Shown: positions 20,357-29,156 of the stretch, piece after piece
How the letters are laid out: each line of letters begins with the position of its first letter
How positions within the stretch are numbered: the first letter of the stretch is position 1
DNA from: Nitrososphaerota archaeon
GTDB lineage: Archaea > Thermoproteota > Nitrososphaeria > Nitrososphaerales > Gagatemarchaeaceae
Length of the DNA stretch: 64,000 nt
Assembly (NCBI GenBank): GCA_027339745.1
Contig: DAHWNW010000003.1
Span: forward strand, 45,868-109,867
Direction of reading: 5' to 3'
Program-made: the position numbers and the translations under genes
The notes under the pieces: model-generated
Databases searched by the model: none
What the model saw: the letters and a program-made list of their open reading frames with translations, nothing else
Told to the model about the DNA's origin: nothing

Positions 20357-21388
20357 CTAGAACACCCAGGTCAGCACTGAAGTGGCCACCGAGAAGACAC
20401 AAGCCACCGCGGTCAGCGCCACGATGCTCGTCACCAGTTCCACTTCGGTCATCGATGAGGTAAGGAGGACAAGTCGCACGAGGGTGTTCGGCGCGTCTTC
20501 CTCCATGGAGGCATGGAGCAGCCCGTCATCGCCGACATATGTCGGCCTTGCAATCTTCCTCCTCTCGACGAAGCCCCTGACACTGGAGAGGGTGTAGAAG
20601 GAGTTCAAAATCGCCGGGACGATGGCTATGATAGCGGCTATCTCGACCCCTCCCGTGACTGCGAGTCCCGCGAACGCCGCGCCGAACATGAGGCTACCGC
20701 TGTCCCCGTCGAAGGCCTTCGAGGGGTAGCGGTTGTAGAACAGGAAGGCGCCCGCGACCCCAACCAGGGGGAGGACGGAGGCCATCCTGGAGACAGAGAA
20801 TCCGCTCTGGAAGAGTGTTCGGAGCATGACGCCGACCAGGAGCGCCAGCGAGGTCAGGAGAGCGAACCAAGATATTTCGCCGTTGAACGCATCCATCATG
20901 TTGAACGCGTTAGCCACCACCGGGAACGCGACCACCGCCAGGATGGTGTAGATGATGAAATGGGGGGCCGTGTCGCCGAGGATCGGGAAGTAGATATCGG
21001 CCCGGTAGAGCGTGGGCTGCAGGACGGCGAGGGAGACAAAGGCGAGGCCTGCGAAGAACAGAAGGAGCGGCTTTGTCTTCCCCCCCAGGACATATAGGTC
21101 GTCGAACAACCCGATTGCAAAGGCGACGCCAGCCCCCGCCGCCACGGCGACGGGGACGAGGGTCCTGAACCCTACAGCCACCGCTACTTCGCCTACGACC
21201 AGGCCCGCGAACAGGAGCGGACCAGCGGGCATGGGGACCTTGGTAGGCGGGTTCTTGTGGGCGTCCTCGGCTAAGTGCCCCATCCTGGTGAGAGCCCTGA
21301 GATACGACGGGAACAGCCCCACCAAGAGGAAGAAAGGCGCAGCGAACGCTAGGATGAGAAGACCGCCCTCAACCATCCATGGGACCAA
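20357..21388 (-). CDS. GPT/MraY-family glycosyl-1-phosphate transferase (UDP-GlcNAc--dolichyl-phosphate type)
   Basis: FAIGLFDDLYVLGGKTKPLL, NAFNMMDAFNGE, FDGDSGSLMFGA, SSVRGFVERRK; polytopic. Confidence 0.85.
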   Translation of the reverse strand: MVPWMVEGGLLILAFAAPFFLLVGLFPSYLRALTRMGHLAEDAHKNPPTKVPMPAGPLLFAGLVVGEVAVAVGFRTLVPVAVAAGAGVAFAIGLFDDLYVLGGKTKPLLLFFAGLAFVSLAVLQPTLYRADIYFPILGDTAPHFIIYTILAVVAFPVVANAFNMMDAFNGEISWFALLTSLALLVGVMLRTLFQSGFSVSRMASVLPLVGVAGAFLFYNRYPSKAFDGDSGSLMFGAAFAGLAVTGGVEIAAIIAIVPAILNSFYTLSSVRGFVERRKIARPTYVGDDGLLHASMEEDAPNTLVRLVLLTSSMTEVELVTSIVALTAVACVFSVATSVLTWVF

Positions 21389-21485
21389 CGGCTGGGGCAG
21401 CCAAACTCTTTCTCATTAAACGGTTTCCGAAGCCCCTACGGACGCTACATTGTTAAATAATACTTACAAGCGACCAGCGATTCAT

Positions 21486-21779
21486 ATGAACATACACGAT
21501 CTGCGCGACGGCATGAGGAGAGTCGACGCAGAAGGTGAGATTGTCGAGATGGCCGAGCCGAGGAACGTCAACCTGAGGACGGGGGGGGAGGCTAAGGTCG
21601 CCGACTGCATGCTGAAAGATGAGACAGGCCAGATCAAGCTCTCCCTCTGGGACGAACAGATAGACATGGTAAAGCAGGGCTCCAAGGTGAGGATCACCAA
21701 CGGGTACACGAACAGCTTCCGTGGGGAACTGAGACTGAACGTAGGGCGCTACGGAAAGCTCGAAGTGATCGAAGCCTAA
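21486..21779 (+). CDS. OB-fold single-stranded DNA-binding protein (RPA/SOSS-B-like)
   Basis: VADCMLKDETGQIKLSLWDEQIDMVKQGSKVRITNGYTNSFRGELRLNVGRYGKLEVI. Confidence 0.85.
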   Translation: MNIHDLRDGMRRVDAEGEIVEMAEPRNVNLRTGGEAKVADCMLKDETGQIKLSLWDEQIDMVKQGSKVRITNGYTNSFRGELRLNVGRYGKLEVIEA

Positions 21780-21814
21780 AGGTTCTAAAACGGCAGAGAC
21801 CAGAAACCTCTGAT

Positions 21815-22342
21815 TTGGGTACCGGCGGAGTCTTCCTAAGGAGGCTCAGAGCCGTGGTGGCTGACAGCCCCACTGGGTTCGTCTGGGTCGAAGACAGGTC
21901 CCTCGCTGGGTCTGGCTACCCGGCGTCCAGGGAGCAGGTAGGGTGGTTGACTAAGAGAGGAATCGGCAGCATACTCACGCTTACTGAGGAGCCGCTCCCA
22001 GTGAAGTGGACGTCAGGGTTCTCTTTGGACCTGGGCCACGTGCCGATGCATGACCACCTTCCTCCCAGCGCAGAGTCGCTGGCGAAAGCAGTGGAGTACA
22101 TTTCAAGCCGCAGAGGAGAGGGAAGGGCTGTCCTGGTCCATTGCCTCGCAGGCGAGGGGAGGACCGGGTGCGTGCTGGCGGCGTATCTGATCCGAACTCG
22201 CCGCATGGGAGCCGATGAGGCCATGGCGACCCTGCGTTCTTTGAAGCGCGAGTTCGTCGAGCCAAAACAGGAAGGGGCGGTGCGTGGATTCGCGGCCCGA
22301 AAGGCACACGCGGACATGGCGGCGGGACCTTCCCATCTCTGA
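21815..22342 (+). CDS. Dual-specificity / tyrosine protein phosphatase
   Basis: VLVHCLAGEGRTG (HCxxGxxR) and an upstream conserved Asp region (HVPMHDHLPPS). Confidence 0.88.
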   Translation: MGTGGVFLRRLRAVVADSPTGFVWVEDRSLAGSGYPASREQVGWLTKRGIGSILTLTEEPLPVKWTSGFSLDLGHVPMHDHLPPSAESLAKAVEYISSRRGEGRAVLVHCLAGEGRTGCVLAAYLIRTRRMGADEAMATLRSLKREFVEPKQEGAVRGFAARKAHADMAAGPSHL

Positions 22343-22369
22343 ATCAGTCGTACGGCCCTTGCGCGGGGT

Positions 22370-23242
22370 CTAACCGCTCTGGTTGCCCAGAAAACGGACG
22401 ACCCGCTTCATGAATGCTCCCCTCTCCTCCCAAAAGGCGAGGTGGGAGCTCTTCGGAAAGATGGTCAACTCAGAGCCTTTGATGAGTCTGTGGATCTCCT
22501 TGGCGACCAAAGGCGAGACCTCGTCATACCTCCCGCCGAGGACGAGAGTCGGAACCCTTATCGTACTGAGCTGGCTGGTGACGTCCCAGTAGCGGATATT
22601 GCCTATTATAGTGAACTCGTTCGGACCGTTCATCGTCCCGTACACAGGCTTGCTGATGTGTTCCATGGAATAGCTCACCTCGGCTGGCCAGGGGTCCAGT
22701 CGGCACAAGTGCTTCTTGTAATAGACCATCACAGCGTCGGCGTACTCTGGATTTTCATACTCCCCGATGGACTCGTACTTCGTCATAACCCCCTGGACCT
22801 CCTTTGGGAGCTTCTTCTTCATCCGCTGCATCTCGCTTATCGTCAAGGGGACGCTGTGTAGCCCCCCGACGGTAGTCAGCGTCGACATGTTCTGCTGATA
22901 CTTCAGGGCGTAAGCTATCGCAAGCATCCCGCCCCAGCTGGAACCGATCAGGTGCGGCCGCCCCAGTTTCATCTTCCTGCGGAACTCCTCTACCTCCTCC
23001 ACGTAGTGCTCCGGTACGAAGAGACCGGGGTCCTTCGGAACCTGCGACCGTCCGCAGCCTAGCTGGTCGTAGAGGGTCACCCTGTAACCATGCTTAGCGA
23101 GGTCGGCCAGGGGGAGCAGATAGTCATGGGTGGCGCCCGGGCCCCCGTGAAGGCCGAGGACTTCTCCCTTTGTGGGGTCGCCGAACTGTCTATAGTAGAG
23201 GTCGTATCCGAGGACCGAAGCGTGCCCTTCTCTGCGCTCCAC
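22370..23242 (-). CDS. pip: Proline iminopeptidase-like alpha/beta hydrolase
   Basis: GLHGGPGATHDY, YDQLGCGRS, LIGSSWGGMLAIAYAL. Confidence 0.88.
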   Translation of the reverse strand: MERREGHASVLGYDLYYRQFGDPTKGEVLGLHGGPGATHDYLLPLADLAKHGYRVTLYDQLGCGRSQVPKDPGLFVPEHYVEEVEEFRRKMKLGRPHLIGSSWGGMLAIAYALKYQQNMSTLTTVGGLHSVPLTISEMQRMKKKLPKEVQGVMTKYESIGEYENPEYADAVMVYYKKHLCRLDPWPAEVSYSMEHISKPVYGTMNGPNEFTIIGNIRYWDVTSQLSTIRVPTLVLGGRYDEVSPLVAKEIHRLIKGSELTIFPKSSHLAFWEERGAFMKRVVRFLGNQSG

Positions 23243-23371
23243 CTCTATGGGCGGTCACGTGAATAGCTTAAACTTTGAGCGTCAGGGCCGAACCCCTTGT
23301 TTCCCAGTGACCAGGGGCCGGTCGCCAATGTGTCCTACCTCGTCGCCAGCTACAGAACGCAAGTTGAAAGG

Positions 23372-23388
23372 AGGAGGCATCGCCTCCT
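23372..23388. repeat. Hairpin AGGAGGC-ATC-GCCTCCT
   Basis: Perfect 7-bp inverted repeat in a 450-bp intergenic region. Confidence 0.45.
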
Positions 23389-23735
23389 GAGTCAGGAGAA
23401 ATCCCTGTGTCAACGGGGCTGATGAAGAGAGGGGAAGAACCCTGGCCCCTGATTCAGTCCGAGGTTGGTCACGGCGTGGGCCCACTTCTGAGCCGTAGTC
23501 ATCGCCGCCACGATGACGAAGCCGGGCGTTGAAGCTGAAACGACACTCACTATGACCTAAAGAACAAGAAGAACGTGCGAGACCATTACTATCCGAGTCG
23601 GGCGCTGCATTGCGAGATTCTGGAAATCGTACGTGACGACTCCCAGAGAAGGGTATCGATATCTCGAAGATGGTCAAAAGAAGGAGGCCATGTTATTTGA
23701 GATTTCTTGGATTCTGACGTGGGATCTTGGTTGAG

Positions 23736-23820
23736 TGCGGGGGGAGGGATTCGAACCCTCGAACCCCTAAGGGATGGGAGCCTCAGTCCCACGCCGTTGA
23801 CCATGCTGGGCGACCCCCGC
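23736..23820 (-). tRNA. tRNA-Leu(GAG)
   Basis: GCGGGGG...TGGGA-CTGAGGC-TCCCA, long variable arm, GAGGGTTCGAATCCCTC, CCCCCGC. Confidence 0.92.
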
Positions 23821-23936
23821 ACTGGCCTCGCCCCCGGCCGACGTTCTAAAAAGCATGCGAAGGGTTAAGGCAAGGACCTGGGCTCGCGCGAACTTGGATA
23901 GAGCGGGAAGCTGAGGGGGCGGCCGTCGCGGGGGTC

Positions 23937-25052
23937 AGATGCGTCTCTTGCGGTAATCGCTTCTCTTCAGCCAAAGTCCTCGGCACATGCCCTTACTGTG
24001 GGTCTATCCTGAGCTGCGAGTATGACTATGAAAGGGCCAAGGAGACGCTCACGCGTGAAAGCCTCAGGGGGAGGCGTAAGACCCTCTGGAGGTACAGAGA
24101 AGTCCGCCGTGATGTCGCACCGCAGAACATAGTGACCCTGGGTGAGGGGATGACCCCTGTCGTGAGACTGGAATCCGGCCCTCTCAAGGATGATGGCATC
24201 ATCCCCACTGGTACCTTCAAGGCGAGGGGGATGGCCGTCGCGGTGTCGAAGGCGGAGGACCTCGGCCTGGCGAAGCTGGCCGTGCAGTCGGCAGGAAACG
24301 CCGGGGCCGCCCTAGCGTGTTATGCGGCCCTGGGAGGGCTGGCGGCCCGGGTCTTCATGCCTACCGAGACCCCCCAGTCGATATTGGAGTGCGCCTGGTA
24401 CGGCGCTGAGGTGATTCTGGTGGACGGGAACATAGGAGACGCAGGGGCGAGGATGAGGACTAAGATGGACGGCTACTTCGACATGTCCACGCTCAAGGAG
24501 CCGTACAGGCTCGAGGGGAAGAAGACCATGGGCTACGAGATCGCAGAACAGACAGGCTTCGAGCTACCTGAGGCGATAGTCTACCCGACCGGGGGCGGGA
24601 CAGGCCTTTTGGGCATGTGGAAAGCATTCGATGAGCTGGAGAACCTAGGCCTGATAGGGAGCGAGAGACCGACGATGTTCTCGGTGCAGTCAGAGGCGTG
24701 CGCCCCCATAGTAGACGCCTTCTCCCCCGGGAAAGAGACCCCCGATGCGGACTTCCCCGACGGCGTCACGGCTGCGGTAGGACTCCGAGTACCGAGGCCG
24801 TTTGCTGGAAGGCAGATGTTGTCAGTGCTGCGCGAGAGCAAGGGAGGGGCGGTAAGCGTTTCCGACCCCGAGATACTAGCGGGCATGAGAGCGCTCGCAG
24901 GCGAGGGAGTGCTCGCCTGCCCGGAGGGAGCGGCGTCCCTCGCGGCGCATCGCAAACTCCTCAGAGAAGGGAACATCGCCAAGGACGAGAAGGTCTTGCT
25001 TTACAACACAGGGACGGGTCAAGTACCTCGACCTCGTCCAGCGAGTCCCTGA
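23937..25052 (+). CDS. thrC: Threonine synthase
   Basis: N-terminal zinc-finger RCVSCGNRFSSAKVLGTCPYCGS and PLP region PTGTFKARGMAVAVSKA, QSAGNAGAALACYAA are in one frame with ORF 24132..25052. No ATG/GTG/TTG in frame upstream; GTC immediately precedes RCVSC. Confidence 0.88.
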   Translation, partial: RCVSCGNRFSSAKVLGTCPYCGSILSCEYDYERAKETLTRESLRGRRKTLWRYREVRRDVAPQNIVTLGEGMTPVVRLESGPLKDDGIIPTGTFKARGMAVAVSKAEDLGLAKLAVQSAGNAGAALACYAALGGLAARVFMPTETPQSILECAWYGAEVILVDGNIGDAGARMRTKMDGYFDMSTLKEPYRLEGKKTMGYEIAEQTGFELPEAIVYPTGGGTGLLGMWKAFDELENLGLIGSERPTMFSVQSEACAPIVDAFSPGKETPDADFPDGVTAAVGLRVPRPFAGRQMLSVLRESKGGAVSVSDPEILAGMRALAGEGVLACPEGAASLAAHRKLLREGNIAKDEKVLLYNTGTGQVPRPRPASP

Positions 25053-25096
25053 TTCGAGTCAAGGCTTTATTGCATGATAAGCAGGGCCGAACTCGA

Positions 25097-25170
25097 GCCA
25101 GCGTAGCTCAGCCTGGTAGAGCGTTCGCCTCGTAAGCGAAAGGTCGCGAGATCGATGCTCGCCGCTGGCT
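25097..25170 (+). tRNA. tRNA-Thr(CGT)
   Basis: GCCAGCG TA GCTC...GAGC G TTCGC-CTCGTAA-GCGAA...GCGAG..CTCGC CGCTGGC. Confidence 0.9.
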
Positions 25171-25345
25171 CGTCTACGCACATATCTTTCACCGGGTGAC
25201 GGGCCAGTAACGGCACGGCGGCGTCTCCAAGAAACCCCAGGAGAGTCATGGTCGTCGCCGTCTGACGTCGTTGACGCAACCTAGCTTTGACGCAAGCCCC
25301 TTTGTTGAGACCGAGTGCTTGGGAGGATCAGGTTCGAGATGCATT

Positions 25346-26314
25346 CTATGCGGTCCCGAAGGAGAGCCCCAGCTGACAGAGCCACTTCCTGTACGCCACT
25401 GCTATCCTGTCTGACCTCAAGTGGAGCTCTGCCTGGAGGTCGAGCGGGAGCCGCTCCGGTCTTTGCGACTCCACCACGGGGATGTCCTGACTTGTAATCT
25501 CGTCCTGGCGAGCGGCTATGTCCTCTGCGGGGATGTCATGTCCATAGTCCATGGCGATCCAGAACCACGCAGTCGACTCGAACTCGCTGACTGGACAGAC
25601 GGTGGCGAAGATCGAGAAGGTCCCTTCGACTGTCTCCTTCGAGAGGTACATGGTGAGGGGGCGCAGGACTCTGTAGGTGTAGTTGACGTCTTTCCCTACG
25701 CCGGTCCCGTCGGGGTCTGGTTGCCAGATTCTGACGTCGCGAGCGATGATGCCTTCTTCTGATGCTTGGACCTCGTAGTCCAGTATCTCCGCGTGGGCCC
25801 TCTCGCCAAGAATCCCCTCGTGAACGAATGGGAGGTGGGCTACATCGAGGAAGTTCTCAACCGCCCTCGGTCCGCTCGCGCTGTAATGGTAAGGCCCGCA
25901 GGGGACTTTCCTGAATGCCGAAGAACCCCATTCTTCGAAGTCAGGTATATCGCGCGCGGGCTCTCCGAGGCAGACCCAAATCAACCCGTAGCGTTCTGCA
26001 CAGTGGTATGCCTTCACCCTCGCCTTCGGGGGGGGCTTCTGCTCGGGGTGGGCAGGAATCTTCACGCACTCGCCTGCCTGGTTGTAGGTCCATCCATGGT
26101 AGGCGCACTCTAGGAGGTCGCCATTGAGGCGGCCGAGGGAGAGCTTCGTCCCCCTGTGGATGCAGAGGTCCTGCCATGCTTTCACTACTCCGTGGACCCG
26201 CCAGGCGATTAAGTCCTCCCCGAGGAGCCTGAGAGGCAGGATTGAGGCCTCGCCGAGGTCCGAGGACCTGGCTACCGGGTGCCAGTCGTCAACCAGTACT
26301 GGGTCCTCTATCAT
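25346..26314 (-). CDS. Rieske [2Fe-2S] non-heme oxygenase, alpha-subunit type
   Basis: CIHRGTKLSLG...CAYHGWTYN (CxH...CxxH) and ENFLDVAHLPFVHEG mononuclear-iron motif. Confidence 0.92.
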   Translation of the reverse strand: MIEDPVLVDDWHPVARSSDLGEASILPLRLLGEDLIAWRVHGVVKAWQDLCIHRGTKLSLGRLNGDLLECAYHGWTYNQAGECVKIPAHPEQKPPPKARVKAYHCAERYGLIWVCLGEPARDIPDFEEWGSSAFRKVPCGPYHYSASGPRAVENFLDVAHLPFVHEGILGERAHAEILDYEVQASEEGIIARDVRIWQPDPDGTGVGKDVNYTYRVLRPLTMYLSKETVEGTFSIFATVCPVSEFESTAWFWIAMDYGHDIPAEDIAARQDEITSQDIPVVESQRPERLPLDLQAELHLRSDRIAVAYRKWLCQLGLSFGTA

Positions 26315-26324
26315 AGCGTTCGGC

Positions 26325-27932
26325 TTACTCAGGCGGGAGTTCCTTGTAGTTGATGGATATGTCCATCCCTCTCTTCTTGTGGTACCAGCTCGACGTCAGG
26401 TAGATTAGGGCCCCGGCGACCAAGGTGCCTATCGAGTAGGCATAGGTGACGTTGTTGAGTCCAGTGAAGCCTGGATTGGCCAAGAACAGATAGGCGACAT
26501 ATCCGAAGACGAGGACGTTGAGGAACCCTGCCAGAGAAAGGAGCCCCTTTGACAGACCCGACTCTTTCCTTACGGCGTGTACTACGGCAGCCAGGCCCAC
26601 GAACATGAAATAGACCATCGAGGCGATGATGGCCCCGAATATCCCGAATATGGTCCCGTAGTAGTATGCTGTGACTCCCACAAGGGCGATAGTGATGACC
26701 CAGTCGATCAGCATTGCGACCATCGGCGAACCGAACCTAGGGCTGACGTACGAGAGCCTGGACGGGAGGAACCTGTCAAGGGACTGAGCCAGCATGTACC
26801 TTGAGAATATTATTACGGCGTATGCAATCACAGCGAACTGGAGGGCCACCCACCCGAGCCCGATGACCCAGGCAACCCACGGGTTGTTTGCGATGCCCAT
26901 CGCCATGGAAAAGAAGTTGGGCCCAATGGTCGACTGGTAGGCGTAGTCGTGGAAGAGGCCGTTTATGTATGGAAGCCCACCGACGTAATATAGAACAGCG
27001 AAGGTCGACGTCGCGAAGACAAATGTGATTATCGCAGAGACGGGGACATTCCACTTCAGGGCCCGTGACCCCTTCATCTCAGAAGCCACGGCTGGTCCTG
27101 CATTGAGCCACGGGTACACGAAGGCGAACATCACAGGCATTATGTAGAGCATGTTGCCGAAGTTCAGGTCAAAAGGCATGCCTGAGGACTGGTACGTAGA
27201 AGACACGGCGGTGTAGGAGCTCGTGCCGTTCAATGCGATGTTGTTCGCGCCAGCGTAAGGACCTGTACCGTTGGCATAGTTCACGAGGGCCGAGTGCCCT
27301 CCCACTAACAAGACGGCTATGGCGATGACCAGCGTGACGGCTCCGAATACCGCCAGGACGGTGACGAACTTGTAGCCCGCCTTGGGCTTGAGTATGTTCA
27401 GGGCTATGACTATGGTGAAGGCGAGACCACCTACGACGAACTGCCAAAAGCCAGCCCCGAAGAGTACCGTCCAAGAAGCGGTGGGGAAACCGTACGCGAA
27501 TCCCATCTCTGCCCCCACCCCTCCGATTGAGTAGTCTAGGAGTATTACCACAAGTGCGATGAATGCCAAGGTCTCCATGGTATACCCCCAGAAGGAGAGT
27601 GTGCTGCCTGCGAACCCGCCGAAGTTCCTGGAGAGCCAGACGTAGTCCCCACCAGCCCTCGGATAGCGCCGGGACATCATGGTATAGATGACAATCTGAG
27701 GGATGGAGAGGCCGAATGCGATCATTGATGCGACCACCAAGTTCAGACCCGCCACGTTCGCGAAGAGGAGCGTGGCTGCTGAAGAGCCCGCGATTGTGGT
27801 GAGCAAAGGACCGACCGACATGTTGCTGAAGTTCAGGGCGATAGAGTCGATGAAAGAGACGTTCTTCACCAGGCCGGTGCTCTCCCTGACGAATACCGTC
27901 GGCTTCTTCTCGTCGGGCTGCGCGGCTCCCAT
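26325..27932 (-). CDS. APC-superfamily amino-acid permease
   Basis: About 12 TM helices; SRRYPRAGGDYVWLSRNFGGFAG typical of APC transporters. Confidence 0.88.
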   Translation of the reverse strand: MGAAQPDEKKPTVFVRESTGLVKNVSFIDSIALNFSNMSVGPLLTTIAGSSAATLLFANVAGLNLVVASMIAFGLSIPQIVIYTMMSRRYPRAGGDYVWLSRNFGGFAGSTLSFWGYTMETLAFIALVVILLDYSIGGVGAEMGFAYGFPTASWTVLFGAGFWQFVVGGLAFTIVIALNILKPKAGYKFVTVLAVFGAVTLVIAIAVLLVGGHSALVNYANGTGPYAGANNIALNGTSSYTAVSSTYQSSGMPFDLNFGNMLYIMPVMFAFVYPWLNAGPAVASEMKGSRALKWNVPVSAIITFVFATSTFAVLYYVGGLPYINGLFHDYAYQSTIGPNFFSMAMGIANNPWVAWVIGLGWVALQFAVIAYAVIIFSRYMLAQSLDRFLPSRLSYVSPRFGSPMVAMLIDWVITIALVGVTAYYYGTIFGIFGAIIASMVYFMFVGLAAVVHAVRKESGLSKGLLSLAGFLNVLVFGYVAYLFLANPGFTGLNNVTYAYSIGTLVAGALIYLTSSWYHKKRGMDISINYKELPPE

Positions 27933-28009
27933 TAGAACTTGACAAAAAGGCTACTGTATATAACTGAGTCTTAGCACATACTTGTGAATCATGCCGTAGC
28001 GTGTGAAAA

Positions 28010-28207
28010 TCAGTATCCGATTTCGGAGCTGGGGCGGAGATGCCGCATCGACTTCACCCGGCCGCACCTCTTGCACCTGTAGAGGCCCCTCCCCCGAGGG
28101 TTGTAGTCCCTGGTGTCGACGACAGCTTCGTGCTCAGTCCTCGTCCCGCACCTTTCGCACCAGCGATACTCGGCCAAAGGCTCTGCCCTTGGAGCGTCCC
28201 CCTGCAA
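28010..28207 (-). CDS. Small zinc-ribbon protein
   Basis: WCERCGTRTEH...YRCKRCGRVKS. Confidence 0.65.
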   Translation of the reverse strand: MQGDAPRAEPLAEYRWCERCGTRTEHEAVVDTRDYNPRGRGLYRCKRCGRVKSMRHLRPSSEIGY

Positions 28208-28240
28208 AAACCTTTAGCGGAAGTGGCGCAAATACCGCCC

Positions 28241-28471
28241 GTGATAGACATCGTCGTGGCAGGGCTCGTTCTCATCGCGGCGGGGGTGGTGATCGCCTTT
28301 GCCTCGTCCTTCTCGGGAGCTAGTGGAGAGGGAGGAGAGCTCAAGGGCGGCGCGGTGGTGATGATAGGTCCGATACCCCTGATCTTCGGGACAGATGCGA
28401 AGTGGACGGGCATCGCCATCGCCCTGGCAGTGGTCCTCATGCTGGTCTACATCCTAGGGGTGCTGCGGTGA
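28241..28471 (+). CDS. DUF131/TIGR00304-type membrane protein
   Basis: Two TM with GGAVVMIGPIPLIFGTDAKW core. GTG start chosen over the track ATG. Confidence 0.7.
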   Translation: MIDIVVAGLVLIAAGVVIAFASSFSGASGEGGELKGGAVVMIGPIPLIFGTDAKWTGIAIALAVVLMLVYILGVLR

Positions 28472-28713
28472 AGTCCCTGCTCGCGGCAGGCCTGCTGTTA
28501 TCTTTCGTCGGGTTTGCGCTAGTGCTCGTCGGGTCCCTGGTACAGGGCGGCTCGTCAGTAGGCGGGGCCGTGTTCATAGGCCCGTTCCCCATCGTGTTCG
28601 GGTCGGGGAGCGGGGGGTGGCAACTGGCCCTGACGTCACTTCTTGTCGGGGCGGTGATGGCGTGCCTCATGCTGCTCTGGGGATACCGCTTCTCAAGGAC
28701 GAGGGGCGGCTGA
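28468..28713 (+). CDS. DUF131/TIGR00304-type membrane protein, tandem paralogue
   Basis: GGAVFIGPFPIVFGSGSGGW; GTGA overlap with the preceding gene. Confidence 0.7.
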   Translation: MKSLLAAGLLLSFVGFALVLVGSLVQGGSSVGGAVFIGPFPIVFGSGSGGWQLALTSLLVGAVMACLMLLWGYRFSRTRGG

Positions 28714-28762
28714 CCACGGGAAAAAGCATTAAATAGAAAGGTGCAAGCAAGGCGTCTATAGC

Positions 28763-29113
28763 ATGCAACAGATACAACCCCTCGTCGTTATGACCCCGGT
28801 CGCCAGGCAGAAGCTTGGCGAGGTCCTGGAACAGGAGAAGGCCACCGATGCCTTCCTGAAGATCGAAGTCTATCAGGGAGGAGGATGCGCCTGCAGCGGA
28901 GGATACAGGTACGCTCTCAGCCTGGAGAAGCAGCCTGGGACCACCGACGTGGTGGAAGAGGTCGACGGGCTCAAGGTGATGGCAGCGAAGGGCGATGCAG
29001 AAGTGCTCAGAGGGTCGAAAATCGACTTCGTAGAAGGGTTCCAGAGGACCGGGTTCAAGATAGAGAATCCGAACGTCCCCGTTGGACAATCATGCGGCTG
29101 CGGCGGGCATTGA
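28763..29113 (+). CDS. HesB/IscA-family iron-sulfur assembly protein
   Basis: KIEVYQGGGCACSGGYRYAL...CGCGGH. Confidence 0.82.
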   Translation: MQQIQPLVVMTPVARQKLGEVLEQEKATDAFLKIEVYQGGGCACSGGYRYALSLEKQPGTTDVVEEVDGLKVMAAKGDAEVLRGSKIDFVEGFQRTGFKIENPNVPVGQSCGCGGH

Positions 29114-29156
29114 TTCGGGTAAGCACTTAAGAGCATACAAGTTCCCTAATCCTCCA

